This document shows, one piece after another, positions 1 through 9,193 of a stretch of DNA of 56,209 nucleotides. The DNA is from Rhodospirillales bacterium (GTDB lineage: Bacteria; Pseudomonadota; Alphaproteobacteria; Reyranellales; Reyranellaceae), in assembly GCA_947466085.1 (NCBI GenBank), contig CANIEC010000011.1:1-56209 (forward strand), given 5' to 3'. Position numbers and translations under genes: made by a program. The first letter of the stretch is position 1, and each line of letters starts with the position of its first letter. The notes beneath the pieces are model-generated. The model did no database searches and had not been told where the DNA came from. It was given only the letters and a program-made list of their open reading frames with translations.

Positions 1-675
1 CAGGCTGTACAGAAGCTGCCATTCCGACGGTACGACCTTGGTGGAAAACCCGACCGGCGAGACGTAGAGGCCGACCTGAACGACGAACGGGATGATGAAA
101 CGGAAGTCACGGTACTTGACGATCATCGCGGCCGCCCACAGCGCCGGACCGATGGCCACCACGACCGCCAGCACGACGAAGGCCGGGAGCAGCAGGATCT
201 GCCAGTCCGGCACCACACCGTACCACGCCATGACACCGACCAGGATGAGCAGGCTCACCCCGAAGTCGATGAGGGCCACCATCACGGTGGCGAAGGGAAT
301 GACGATGCGCGGGAAGTAGACCTTGCTGACGAGTTGAGAGTTGGTGATGACGCTGTTCGATGCGTCGCTCAGGATCGACGAGGCGAGCGTCCACGGCAAC
401 AGGCCCGCGAACACCAGCACCGCATAGGGTGCGCCACCCTCGGTCGGCAGCTTGGCGAGCTTGCCGAACACGATCGTGAAGACGACCATGGTCACGAACG
501 GCCTGACGAAGGCCCAGGCCAGGCCGATCACCGTCTGCTTGTAGCGCACCGCGACATCGCGCCAGGCAAGGATGAAGAAGAGTTCCCGGTATCGCCAAAT
601 GTCGCCCCAATACTGGCGATCGGCACGTCCGGCCTCGAGGATGAGCCGCTGCGAAGGGCGATCACTTGATGTCAT
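1..675 (-). CDS. Polysaccharide ABC exporter permease, Wzm type (partial, C-terminus outside window)
   Basis: Inner-membrane permease of an ABC-2 type exporter that moves a finished lipid-linked polysaccharide or O-antigen across the membrane with a Wzt ATPase. Reading from the ATG at 675, the protein has an amphipathic N-terminus with the family's LAWRDVAVRYKQTVIGLAWA-like stretch, then hydrophobic segments around residues 55-75, 85-105 and 130-185, and a late SPVGF motif. About 225 residues are visible and the end lies beyond position 1. The start overlaps the stop of the upstream glycosyltransferase gene (ATGA at 672-675), so the two are translationally coupled. A Wzt ATPase gene is expected just outside the window but cannot be seen. 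Confidence 0.9.
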   Translation of the reverse strand, partial: MTSSDRPSQRLILEAGRADRQYWGDIWRYRELFFILAWRDVAVRYKQTVIGLAWAFVRPFVTMVVFTIVFGKLAKLPTEGGAPYAVLVFAGLLPWTLASSILSDASNSVITNSQLVSKVYFPRIVIPFATVMVALIDFGVSLLILVGVMAWYGVVPDWQILLLPAFVVLAVVVAIGPALWAAAMIVKYRDFRFIIPFVVQVGLYVSPVGFSTKVVPSEWQLLYSL

Positions 676-1772
676 AGGCCTGAACTCATACGACGCGACT
701 GGGCTGCTAGGCGAGCATAGAGTGCCCGCGCGGCGGAAACAAAATGCGATCGCCGATAAGGTTCGACGGCAGCCGGGTCGGCTTTGCCGCGCGCCAGCTG
801 CTGCTCGATCGCCGAGGCCAGCGCGGCGCGATCGGCCGGATCCACGATCACACCGACACGCTCGTCGGGAATGGCGTCGGCCGTGCCGCCACCCTTGCCG
901 CCAATAACCCGCAAACCGCAGGCTGCCGCCTCGAGATAGACGATTCCGAATCCCTCCTCCGTGCTCGGCATCACATAGAGGTCGGCCAGCCGGTAGAGAT
1001 CCGGGAGGTCCGCGTCGGGCACGAAACCGAGGAAGCGCACGGCGCCGGGCGCCAGCTCGGCAGCGGCCGCTTCGAGACGCAGCCTGTCATCCCCGTCCCC
1101 TGCCACGAGATGGACGAGATCGGGGTGTTTCCGGCGCAAACCGGGGAGAACCGAAAAGACCGGCTCATGACCCTTGTAGCGCTCGTTCGAGGCGAGCCGG
1201 CCGACCGTGAGAAGGATGGGCCCTGCGCCGAGCTTCAGCCTGTCACGCAGCGCCACCGGCGCCGGGCCGGGCGTGAAGACATCCTGCACCGTATCCGGCA
1301 GAACGCGTACGCGCTCCGGCGACAGGTCGACCCAGGCGAGCAGGATGCGACGCGTCTCGCGGCTGACCGTCGTCACCAGGTCGGCGTGCCGTATCAGCCA
1401 CCGCACGAGCCCGCGGCGGTCCTGCCAGACGTCGGTGCCATGCGCCTGCACCCAGTAACGCGCACCGAACAGCCGGGCGAGCAGGAAACCCAGCGGCGCC
1501 ATGAAAACGTGACCGCAGAACACCGTGTCGATGGGCCGGAAGCGCCATGCCGCGACAATCGCCGCCAGCGAGAAACCGAGCCGCCCGAAGATCGACCGAT
1601 TCTGGCGCACGCCGGCTGGAAGCACCATCCCGCTCGCATCGCCATGGCGCGGCAGGATCAGGATTTCCGTGCTGCCGTCGGCCAGCGCATCGAACAGATC
1701 CTGATTGTAGCGCGCGATGCCGCCGCGCGCGCCATAGCAGTCGCTGACCAGAGCAAGGATGCGGGGCCCCAT
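672..1772 (-). CDS. GT4-family glycosyltransferase
   Basis: Cytoplasmic retaining glycosyltransferase (GT-B fold, GT4 family) that would add a sugar to the growing polysaccharide repeat. Visible family marks are an N-terminal SDCYGARGGIARYNQ acceptor-side loop, a VGRLASNERYKGH segment at the start of the nucleotide-sugar domain, and the C-terminal EEGFGIVYLEAAACG motif that holds the donor phosphates (E-x7-E). The ATG at 1772 is preferred because it starts 8 bp after the asparagine synthetase stop. A longer reading from 1832 would overlap that gene by about 50 bp. The sugar and acceptor cannot be told from sequence. Confidence 0.9.
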   Translation of the reverse strand: MGPRILALVSDCYGARGGIARYNQDLFDALADGSTEILILPRHGDASGMVLPAGVRQNRSIFGRLGFSLAAIVAAWRFRPIDTVFCGHVFMAPLGFLLARLFGARYWVQAHGTDVWQDRRGLVRWLIRHADLVTTVSRETRRILLAWVDLSPERVRVLPDTVQDVFTPGPAPVALRDRLKLGAGPILLTVGRLASNERYKGHEPVFSVLPGLRRKHPDLVHLVAGDGDDRLRLEAAAAELAPGAVRFLGFVPDADLPDLYRLADLYVMPSTEEGFGIVYLEAAACGLRVIGGKGGGTADAIPDERVGVIVDPADRAALASAIEQQLARGKADPAAVEPYRRSHFVSAARALYARLAAQSRRMSSGL

Positions 1773-1780
1773 CGCGTCGC

Positions 1781-3616
1781 TTAGGCCGCCGCCGGGCCAG
1801 TCCAGCCGGCACGCCAGACCTTGAGCGCCCACGCACGAGAGGCCGCGGAGAGGTCGATCCCCGGCTGCCGGGGTGCGCCGGCCGCCTCCTGCAGCCAGCG
1901 CCCGTGGGGCGTCGAGAAGCCGGTCTTGCGACGGTGTCGTACGCTCTCAGGCAGCGGCGGATCCGGCACCCCGGCGATGGCGTCCTTGGCGTTCATGCCG
2001 GCCAGAACGGCACCGGGTGGAAGCGCCGCGAGGAAGAACGGATCGACGAACGGCACCCGGATTTCCACGCCGTGCGACATGCCCGCCCAGTCGGCATCCC
2101 GCAGAAGCTGGTTACGCATGTAGAGCGATGTCTCCAATGCCGCGACGCGGTCGAAGTCCCCCAGCGGGCGCCCGGTCTGGATGGCCTCGGCGATCCGGCT
2201 GAGCGGCGCCAGGCGACGCAGCCCCTCCTGGACCAGCGCCGGATCGAGCACGTCCTCGAGTTCCCACGGCATGTAGAGGCCACGCCGCAGCAGATAGGCC
2301 CCGGCCCAGTTACCCCCATACTGCAGCACGCCCGCCGTCTTGGGGTGCAGGGGCAATCCGGCGGCGATGGCGCGCGACACGCCCCATCGTGCCAATGCCC
2401 CGAGGCCGGGCAGCCACGAGACCGGCCGCAGCCAGTGCACGCTGCGCGGCACGTCCGTGAAGGACGGGTACCCGCCGAAGCACTCGTCGGCGCCCAGCCC
2501 GCTCAACGCGACCTTGATGCCCGCCTCATGTGCGGCCTTGGCGACGAACCAGGTGTTGATGCCGTCGACCGTCGGCAGGTCCATCGCATCCATCATCGCC
2601 GGCAGGTCGCGCTCGAACTCGGCGCGATCGACGGTGCGCACGATATGACGCGCGCCATAACGCGCCGCGACCTCGGCAGCCAGCGGCGCCTCGTCGAGCG
2701 CCAGGCCCTCGAATTCCTGGAAGCCCAGCGTTACCGCGGTGATGTCGCGCACACCCAGCCCGGCCATCGTTCCCAGCAGGGCACCGGAATCGATTCCTGC
2801 GGAGAGGAACACCGCAACCGGAACATCGGCCACGAGGTGATGGCGAACGGAATCGCGGACCGCCTCGGCAATGCGTGCGCGGGGATCACCCGAGCCCGAG
2901 GATGGCCGTGCCCGTTCGGCCAGCGCCGAGGCTACGCTGTAGTAACGCTGCGGAGTGCCGGGTCCGGTGGCATCGACGGTGAGCGTCGTCCCGGCCGGCA
3001 GCGACTGGATACTGCGCCAGACCGTGAAGGGCTCGGGCACGCTGCCGAAGAGATGGAATCCCACGATCCCTGCAGGATCGGGGTCGCGCGACACCGCGCC
3101 GCCTGCCAGCAGCGCCTTGGCTTGCGAGGCGAAGCGCAAGGTCCAGCCGTCATCGGCCCAGTAGAGCGGCTTTATGCCGAGCGGATCGCGCGCCAGCAGC
3201 AGCGTCTGCTTGTCCGCGTCCCACAGGCCGAAGGCGAACATGCCGCGCAGCCGGCTGACCATGCCGGCGCCGTACTCTGCGTAGAGCTGGAGCAGGACCT
3301 CGGTATCCGATCCACTGCGGAAAGCGCGGCCCTTGGCCTGCAGTTCGGCGCGCAGTTCACGGTAGTTGTAGATTTCGCCATTGAAGGTGATGGTCAGTCG
3401 TCCATCGCTCGCATGCATGGGCTGCGCGCCGCCCTCTGACAGGTCGATGATGGCAAGCCGGACATGGCCGAAGCCGGTGCGGCCGTCCTGGTTCACCCAC
3501 AGCCCGCTGCCGTCCGGCCCGCGCGCGACCATGCGCTCGTTCATGCGAACCAGCTCGCCACGGTCAACCCGGGGCGCAACGTCGAGATAGGCGTGGATGC
3601 CTGCTATGCCGCACAT
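1781..3616 (-). CDS. asnB: Asparagine synthetase (glutamine-hydrolysing), EPS-cluster type
   Basis: Converts aspartate, glutamine and ATP to asparagine, or amidates a related substrate. The protein starts MCGIAGI, so Cys2 is the glutaminase nucleophile of the N-terminal class II amidotransferase domain (residues 1-215). The ATP-pyrophosphatase P-loop is LSAGIDSG in place of the usual SGGxDS, followed by GLGADECFGGY. 611 residues is the normal family length. Copies inside polysaccharide operons are common and are thought to amidate sugar acids or to supply asparagine; which applies here is inference. It sits 15 bp after the sugar transferase stop and 8 bp before the glycosyltransferase, in one minus-strand operon. 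Confidence 0.92.
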   Translation of the reverse strand: MCGIAGIHAYLDVAPRVDRGELVRMNERMVARGPDGSGLWVNQDGRTGFGHVRLAIIDLSEGGAQPMHASDGRLTITFNGEIYNYRELRAELQAKGRAFRSGSDTEVLLQLYAEYGAGMVSRLRGMFAFGLWDADKQTLLLARDPLGIKPLYWADDGWTLRFASQAKALLAGGAVSRDPDPAGIVGFHLFGSVPEPFTVWRSIQSLPAGTTLTVDATGPGTPQRYYSVASALAERARPSSGSGDPRARIAEAVRDSVRHHLVADVPVAVFLSAGIDSGALLGTMAGLGVRDITAVTLGFQEFEGLALDEAPLAAEVAARYGARHIVRTVDRAEFERDLPAMMDAMDLPTVDGINTWFVAKAAHEAGIKVALSGLGADECFGGYPSFTDVPRSVHWLRPVSWLPGLGALARWGVSRAIAAGLPLHPKTAGVLQYGGNWAGAYLLRRGLYMPWELEDVLDPALVQEGLRRLAPLSRIAEAIQTGRPLGDFDRVAALETSLYMRNQLLRDADWAGMSHGVEIRVPFVDPFFLAALPPGAVLAGMNAKDAIAGVPDPPLPESVRHRRKTGFSTPHGRWLQEAAGAPRQPGIDLSAASRAWALKVWRAGWTGPAAA

Positions 3617-3631
3617 GATTTGCGCCGCAGC

Positions 3632-5014
3632 CTAGCGCGCGCCGGTGCCGCGGAACACCACCGCGAAGGTCCTGAGGAAGATCACCATATCGAGCCACAG
3701 CGAGCAGTGCTTGAGGTAATAGAGGTCGTATTCGAGCTTCGAGCGCATCGCGTCGGCTTCGTGGGCATAGCCCTGGTTGATCTGCGCCCAGCCGGTGATG
3801 CCCGGCCGCACGATGCCGCGCAGGGCGAAGTGCTCGATGTCGCGGACATAGCCCTCCTCCAGCGAGGCCGCCTCGGGCCTGGGGCCGACCCAGCTCATGT
3901 CGCCCTTCAGGATGTTGAAGAGCTGCGGCAGCTCGTCGAGCCGGCAGCGCCTCAGAAAGTGGCCGCTTCGGGTGATGCGGGGATCGGACGAGGTCGTGAA
4001 GCTGGGGCCCGGTACCCCGACGAACATCGTGCGGAACTTGATCATGCGGAAGGCGCGACCGCGCCGGCCGATGCGGGTCTGCAGGAAGAACACCGGCCCG
4101 GGACTGTCCAGCCGCACGATCAGCGCCACGACCGCGAGAATCGGAAGCAGCAGCGGCAGAAACAGAATCGTCAGGCCCCATTCGAGCGCTCGCCGGACGA
4201 TGAGATACTGGCGCGACGGCAGCAGCGATCCGAACTCGTTGGGCGTCAGGCCGTTGAGCGGCGTGCGGCCGGTCATGGTCTCCACGACATAGCGCCGGTC
4301 GAGCACAGGCACGCCTGCGATGGCCGCGTCGGCGAGCGCCGCGAGCTGGCCCTCTCCGAGATCGTGGCTGAGATCGGCCACGATCGCATCGACCCTCAGG
4401 CCCCGCTTCCGCACATCGTCGAAATCGAGCCAGCGGCACGTCGAAAGCCGCGGCAGCGAGGCGATTGCCGAATGGGGCGTCACGGCGTAGTTGCGGACGA
4501 GATAGCGCCCGCGGAGCTGTGCGATGACCGCCATCCAGAGCACGGCGAGAAAGCCGCTGCCGAAAAGCTGGACGCGCGAATAGTCCAGGCGCAGCAGCAG
4601 GAGGACCGCGGCAATCAGGGCGTAGGTGATCACCGCCACCGGAGCGACCTGCGCCGCATTGAGACCGGCCCCCGGAAATGCGTCCAACCGACGGCCGCAG
4701 TACCAGACGATGGCGTAGGCGACGGCGGTGGTGACGATGGTGAGTTCGGAGGCATCGAACGGCCCGACGAATGGCTCGTCGGTCGCATAGAGGGGGATGG
4801 GCAGCACGACACAGAACAGAAAGCCGAGCAGCGCATCGACCCAGGTCTCGATGAAACGCTGGGGTGCCGACCGCATGCGCGGCGTGCTCGTCGTCCGCTG
4901 CTCCCCGGATGACTCCTCTACCTCAGCCGTTATGGCTCTCGGCACGCCGTCTCCCCATATGCCCTCCGTGGCCATTCCCGCAGGAGCTGGCCTGACGTCT
5001 CCATACTCATACAC
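3632..5014 (-). CDS. Polyprenyl-phosphate sugar phosphotransferase (WbaP/WcaJ-like initiating enzyme)
   Basis: Initiating enzyme of polysaccharide synthesis: transfers a sugar-1-phosphate from a UDP-sugar to undecaprenyl phosphate at the inner membrane. The N-terminal half has four or five hydrophobic segments (about residues 45-140) and a CoA-binding-like domain. A further membrane segment (LTILFLPLLLPILAVVAL) leads to the C-terminal sugar transferase core with KFRTMFVG, the charged RRCRLDELPQLFNI stretch and VGPRPE. The GTG at 5014 is chosen for the GGGGAAG just upstream; an ATG at 4975 and a TTG at 5044 are alternatives. It is the upstream partner of asnB in the operon. Confidence 0.9.
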   Translation of the reverse strand: MYEYGDVRPAPAGMATEGIWGDGVPRAITAEVEESSGEQRTTSTPRMRSAPQRFIETWVDALLGFLFCVVLPIPLYATDEPFVGPFDASELTIVTTAVAYAIVWYCGRRLDAFPGAGLNAAQVAPVAVITYALIAAVLLLLRLDYSRVQLFGSGFLAVLWMAVIAQLRGRYLVRNYAVTPHSAIASLPRLSTCRWLDFDDVRKRGLRVDAIVADLSHDLGEGQLAALADAAIAGVPVLDRRYVVETMTGRTPLNGLTPNEFGSLLPSRQYLIVRRALEWGLTILFLPLLLPILAVVALIVRLDSPGPVFFLQTRIGRRGRAFRMIKFRTMFVGVPGPSFTTSSDPRITRSGHFLRRCRLDELPQLFNILKGDMSWVGPRPEAASLEEGYVRDIEHFALRGIVRPGITGWAQINQGYAHEADAMRSKLEYDLYYLKHCSLWLDMVIFLRTFAVVFRGTGAR

Positions 5015-5089
5015 TGCGCTTCCCCACCCGGACCTGCCGTCCAATGTGTGCTTCGCAGCATACTTGCAGCAGCGATGATCATATCGCGA

Positions 5090-6583
5090 TCAGCCTTGCG
5101 GCGTAAAGCTATCCTCCGACCGTTCCCTGCGGCCGAAAGACTGCGCCCACCCCATGCCGAGCAGGGCTGCCGTCACGAAGCCGATGGCTGGCATCTGCAG
5201 GCTGAAGTCGACGAGCGAATGAAGGATGGGAACGGCGGCGACCGAGAAGGCCGCAGCCGGCAGGTAGCGATGGGTATGGCGGCGCGTCAGGGCACCCCGC
5301 AGACAGACGACCCAGGGCAACACCACCACGACCAATGCCGGGATCGCCGCGACCACGCCGAGTTCGACCACCGTCTCGAGCGGCGTCGAGTGGGCGATGT
5401 CGTTGGGCTGAAGGCTGTTGGCGGGCTGCAGAAGTGCGAAGGCGTCGCCGAACCCGCCCAACCCCCATCCCAGCCACGGCGACATTGCGATCGCCTGGAA
5501 TGCCGCAGACCAGATTCTCAGACGCGACGAATCGTCAGACGAGGCGGCAAACTTGTAAAGCATGCCGCTGCCGGCAATGCCGGCGACGAGGATGAATGCA
5601 GCAAGCCCCACGAAGAAGATGCGGCCGAGTTCGGGCCGCGATCTCCAGCGCCCCCGCATGAGAAGCAGGCCGAGGAACAGCATTCCAGCAATCGACGCGC
5701 CGAGGCCCGCGCGAGATGCCGACAACAACATGCCCCCCAGCATCAACAGCGAGAGGGCCAGGAGGACGACCCGCAGACCGGTGAACCAGTCTATGAGGCG
5801 GACATCCTCTGCGTCGTCGTAGCCGTAAGGGACGTTGACCTTCCGGCGGTTGCTGCTGAAGGCCAGCGCGAGGGCCGCCACCACACACATGCCCATGTAG
5901 CAGGCGAACGAATTGCTGTTGACGAAGGTGCCCCCCATCAAGCAGCGATCGTTCGGAGTGAGCTCGAACTGCTTTCGCAGGTAGCTGCCGAGATAGCAGG
6001 AGTTCGTCGACATCTGCATCGCGATGCCATAGCTCACGACCAGTACGCCGCTGGCCACCAGCGCAAAGAGGAACCACCGCGCATTGTCGCGATCCCGGCA
6101 CACGGCCCGCGCCATCAGGAAAATCAGCGCACAGGCCAGGCACTTCAGGAGCGAATTGCGGGCCGCGTCGGCGGCAATCGCCGGGATCGGCGCATGGGCG
6201 CTGCCCAGGATCTCGGCGGCACGGGTAAACAGCCAGGCATCGGCCGTAAGCGGCGTCCATGGCGTCATCTGCCACAAAGCGAATGCTGCAAACAGAAGCC
6301 AGCAAACGATCAGCACCAGCAACGGCAGACGTTCGAGTGCGCCGACGGAATGCCCCCCGCGGGCGCCGAGCCCCAGCGACACCGGAATCGCGATCAGGCC
6401 GAGCAGCACGCAGAGTGGCGCCCATGCCCAGTCTCGATTGCCGCCCATGGGAAGTGCGGCCAGCACGACCATGGCAAAGAAGACGAAGACCGCGGTCCTG
6501 TCGACGGCGCGGCGGACGAACCACTGCCAGTCGCGAAGCACGACCACACCCGGTTCGTGGCCCTTCTCGGTCCATTCCGTCAT
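5090..6583 (-). CDS. O-antigen ligase/polymerase family membrane protein
   Basis: Polytopic membrane protein (497 residues, about eleven hydrophobic segments) of the Wzy/WaaL family, which polymerises repeat units or ligates the glycan to its carrier on the periplasmic face. A large loop lies between about residues 170 and 260, and the conserved ASRAGLG patch lies near residue 310, as in the Wzy_C domain. Its ATG overlaps the stop of the upstream gene (ATGA at 6580-6583), so the two are co-translated. Polymerase and ligase roles cannot be separated without structural comparison, but the neighbouring permease suggests an ABC-dependent pathway. Confidence 0.85.
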   Translation of the reverse strand: MTEWTEKGHEPGVVVLRDWQWFVRRAVDRTAVFVFFAMVVLAALPMGGNRDWAWAPLCVLLGLIAIPVSLGLGARGGHSVGALERLPLLVLIVCWLLFAAFALWQMTPWTPLTADAWLFTRAAEILGSAHAPIPAIAADAARNSLLKCLACALIFLMARAVCRDRDNARWFLFALVASGVLVVSYGIAMQMSTNSCYLGSYLRKQFELTPNDRCLMGGTFVNSNSFACYMGMCVVAALALAFSSNRRKVNVPYGYDDAEDVRLIDWFTGLRVVLLALSLLMLGGMLLSASRAGLGASIAGMLFLGLLLMRGRWRSRPELGRIFFVGLAAFILVAGIAGSGMLYKFAASSDDSSRLRIWSAAFQAIAMSPWLGWGLGGFGDAFALLQPANSLQPNDIAHSTPLETVVELGVVAAIPALVVVVLPWVVCLRGALTRRHTHRYLPAAAFSVAAVPILHSLVDFSLQMPAIGFVTAALLGMGWAQSFGRRERSEDSFTPQG

Positions 6584-7323
6584 GACTTCCTCTTCCGGCG
6601 CTCCGTCAAGAGACGCGTGAGCTCGTCCTGTGCGCCTGCCTCATTGCGCAAAAAATAGCGGATGAACAGCTCGTCACCCGGGGTACGGATGGCGTCGGCG
6701 AACCAGTCGTGACTGGTCGAAAGCTGCCAGGTCCGCGCGACATAGAGGGCGACCGTCTCTCGCTGGTCTCTCGTCAGCGCCTGCCAGTTGTCGAGGATCA
6801 ACCTCAGCCGCACCGGCCACAGAGGCTGGAGCATGGGCGCAGTATCGATCGACATCAGGAGGGGCGCGACCGACCTCTGGGAAGGTCCCTCCAGCGCCAG
6901 CCGTACGGACGAAAGACGCAGCCACTGAACGCCGCCGGCAGGTTCGTCACCCAAGCCTATTCGCAGATCGGCCTCGGCACGCTTCAGCCATTCGGTCCGC
7001 TGCTGGGCCGTCGGCGCGAAATAGGGCGACAGGGCGGCGCCGGCCAGCAGTTCGGACCTCTGGAAGTAGCGAATGGCGATCGGATCTGATTCGACCGCGC
7101 GGTCGAGCCTGTCGATGGCATTCAGCACTGCGTCCATTGAGATCTTGTAGTTGAGCCGAAGAGCCGTCGTTGCCGTGTCGGCCTGCTGCGCCTGCCACGC
7201 GCTCTTCATCACGGGCCATGCGAACCAGACGAGAAGAAGCCCGCCCAAGCCGATCAGGCCGCGTACGAGCCCATTGATTGAGACGCCCAGAAGCCGCTCC
7301 CACGTATCGTCGGGCTGTGTCAT
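6580..7323 (-). CDS. Membrane-anchored protein of unknown function in polysaccharide operon
   Basis: I do not recognise a named family. The 247-residue protein has one membrane segment near the N-terminus (about residues 15-37) and a remaining soluble region rich in helices, with repeated A/L/R heptad-like spacing that suggests a TPR-like fold. It ends in a basic RRKRKS tail. The ATG at 7323 follows an AAAAAAAAGGG stretch; a TTG at 7344 in the same frame would overlap the stop of the pseudogene upstream. It is the first gene of the polysaccharide operon visible here and overlaps the O-antigen ligase-like gene by 4 bp. A role as an accessory of the ligase or polymerase is inference from that coupling. 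Confidence 0.7.
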   Translation of the reverse strand: MTQPDDTWERLLGVSINGLVRGLIGLGGLLLVWFAWPVMKSAWQAQQADTATTALRLNYKISMDAVLNAIDRLDRAVESDPIAIRYFQRSELLAGAALSPYFAPTAQQRTEWLKRAEADLRIGLGDEPAGGVQWLRLSSVRLALEGPSQRSVAPLLMSIDTAPMLQPLWPVRLRLILDNWQALTRDQRETVALYVARTWQLSTSHDWFADAIRTPGDELFIRYFLRNEAGAQDELTRLLTERRKRKS

Positions 7324-7340
7324 AGCCCTTTTTTTTGCAC

Positions 7341-7625
7341 TCAACCGCTGTATTTCTGCGATGTCAAAGGGCTTGGGAGGGGGCGCGCGAATTCCTCGAT
7401 GGGCGGAAGCACCTGAGTCGTACCCTCGAACGAGGCGATGGCAATGGAATTGCCAAACGGACCGAGGATTTAGCGCATCGTGGAGGCGGGTTCGATCAAC
7501 AGTCCCGTGAGAAGAAGCCGCAGGCCGTGGCTATCGCGTGGCCGGAACATCAGCCGATAATCCCCGAGCGACACCGGCTCGCAACACTCGTAACGAGTGC
7601 GGTGGAGGATTTCGAGGGTGCGCAT
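7341..7625 (-). pseudogene. Remnant of transglutaminase-like protein, N-terminal domain
   Basis: From the ATG at 7625 the reading frame gives 51 residues that look like the bacterial transglutaminase N-terminal beta domain: LEILHRTRYECCEPVSLG, then LMFRPRDSHGLRLL. A TAA at 7470-7472 stops the frame. Past it, in the same frame, the family resemblance continues with FGNSIAIASFEGTT before a TGA at 7341-7343. The catalytic transglutaminase core (Cys-His-Asp) is wholly missing, since the polysaccharide operon starts next. This is best read as a decayed 5' fragment of a gene of about 280 codons or more. Family assignment is from the pattern only. Confidence 0.6.
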
Positions 7626-7696
7626 CAGGGTGGAACAATGCCCGAACGGGTGGCCGGTTGCACCTGCGCCGCCAGACATTGTCGGGCTGCTGGTCG

Positions 7697-8493
7697 TCAG
7701 GCGAACGGATACGGCCCCGGAAAGCTGCCAATCGGAACGAAGTGAGTCACGAGCCCCGTCCCTTGCCGCCAGTGATGCAGGAGCATCGCGGGCGGCTCGA
7801 CGTGCGAGGCTGGCCTGGCATCGGGCTGGAACCGGAGCGCGATGGTCGTCGTCGTGGACGGCGCGGTGCACAACATCGTGCCGCCGAACCGCAGCTGCAT
7901 GACGCGGTGGACATGGCCGCAAAGGACACGCTCCACCTGCGGATGCCGCGCGATGATCGAAGCGAGAACCTGCCCTTCCCGGCAGGAATAGAGATCCATG
8001 TAGGGAATGCCCGTGTCGAACGGCGGCTGGTGCATCATCACGATCGTCGGGCGCGATGGTTCGGCTGCCAGCGTGCGATCGAGCCAGGCCGCACCCTGAT
8101 CGCTCACGGCGCCATGGTGCAGTCCCGGCAGGGTCACGTCGAGCGCCACGATGCGCACGGGGCCGCGATCGTCCACCGCGTAGTGATCGGTCCATACGCC
8201 GGCAGCCACGACTGTCCGGCAAACGCCTGACGGAAGGCCTCGCGTTCATCATGGTTACCCGGAATCGCCAGCACGGGCACATCGAGGGGCGCCAGCAGGC
8301 GGGCCAGCATGGCGTATTCGTCGGCATGGCCATGATCCACGAGGTCGCCGCTCAGCAGGACGAGGTCTGGTCGTGGATCGAGCGCGTTGACATGCGCGAT
8401 CGCGGCCGCGAACTGCGCGTTCGAATCCACCACGCCCTGGTAGAGGACACCGTCCGGCCGGACGTGCGGATCGGAGAGGTGCGCGATCAGCAT
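7697..8493 (-). pseudogene. CpdA-like calcineurin-type phosphoesterase, frameshifted
   Basis: The two halves together carry the full metallophosphoesterase motif set of the 3',5'-cyclic-AMP phosphodiesterase CpdA group: LSDPHV (D-x-H), SGDLVDHG, PGNHDE, MMHQPPF and CGHVHR. The first three are in the frame starting at the ATG at 8493. The last two are in a different frame that is open down to 7697. The switch falls near 8197-8204, where GQSWLPA in the first frame should run on into GVWTDHYAVDD in the second; one missing base there explains it. Either the gene is inactivated or the assembly has an indel. Its ATG abuts the stop of the DUF2161 gene, so the pair was co-translated. Confidence 0.82.
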
Positions 8494-9144
8494 TCAGGCC
8501 GGCTTGCGGTCGAACCGCTCCAGACCTTCCCTGCCCTTCGGCGTGATCGCATAGACACCGCGCTCCACCCTCTCGAACCAGCCATACACGTCCTGTTGCA
8601 GGATCTGGGCCGCTTTGGGTGCGTCGCAGGCCGCGCGCAGGGCCGCCACCTTCATTGGCCCGTTCGCCGCCAGCATTTCGGCGCATCGCAGCGCCTCCTG
8701 GCGATAGGCCGTCATCAGCGGGGCCCGCATCGCCTGGCCGCCGAGATTGGGGTCGCCGACGCGACGCGCATGCTCGCCCAGCAGCCGGCCTGCCTTGCGC
8801 CTGTTCTGGCGCGGCGCATAGGGCACGGGATCGAGCACCACGTCGGCCTTGTCCTTCGCGACCACGATGAAGCCCAGTCCCAGCCGGCGGCAGAGCTTTT
8901 TCACGTTCTTCATCTGCTTGGGCCACTGGCCCACCGCAAGGTAGACAAGATCAGTGAGCGCCAAGCGGTCGACGCCCTGCAGGAGGAGCGCCAGCCCGAA
9001 GGTCCGCTTCAACTCGACCACGACAGGCGGCTCTTTCCCGCGCACCGCCACAACGTCACACCCGCGTACCTCGCCCTTGACGACGTAACCCTGTCCTTCG
9101 AGCAGGGTCTTCACCGGCGCGTACAGGTCGCTCTCCAACATCAT
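8494..9144 (-). CDS. DUF2161 family, PDDEXK nuclease-like protein
   Basis: Protein of about 216 residues matching the DUF2161 family, regarded as a PD-(D/E)XK nuclease-like fold. The N-terminal core shows GCDVVAV, then PPVVVELKRTF, which fits the D...ExK catalytic pattern. The C-terminal part (from about residue 150) resembles a winged helix (VAALRAACDAPKAAQIL...GVYAITPKGREGL). The start is at one of two adjacent ATGs (9144 or 9141); the open frame extends further upstream but into the divergent amidase gene. No substrate is known for the family. It is followed without a gap by the frameshifted phosphoesterase. Confidence 0.75.
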   Translation of the reverse strand: MMLESDLYAPVKTLLEGQGYVVKGEVRGCDVVAVRGKEPPVVVELKRTFGLALLLQGVDRLALTDLVYLAVGQWPKQMKNVKKLCRRLGLGFIVVAKDKADVVLDPVPYAPRQNRRKAGRLLGEHARRVGDPNLGGQAMRAPLMTAYRQEALRCAEMLAANGPMKVAALRAACDAPKAAQILQQDVYGWFERVERGVYAITPKGREGLERFDRKPA

Positions 9145-9193
9145 GGCGGCGCACGCTATCATGCTAGGGAAGTGAGCAAATGAGGAAAAGCCA

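Noticed and set aside
1904..3439. Long open frames on the opposite strand of many genes (for example opposite asnB, 511 codons)
   Set aside because: These are the usual effect of high GC: the antisense frames have no start context, no membrane or domain pattern and contradict the strong motifs of the gene on the other strand. The same holds for long frames across the SGNH, isocitrate dehydrogenase and egtB genes.
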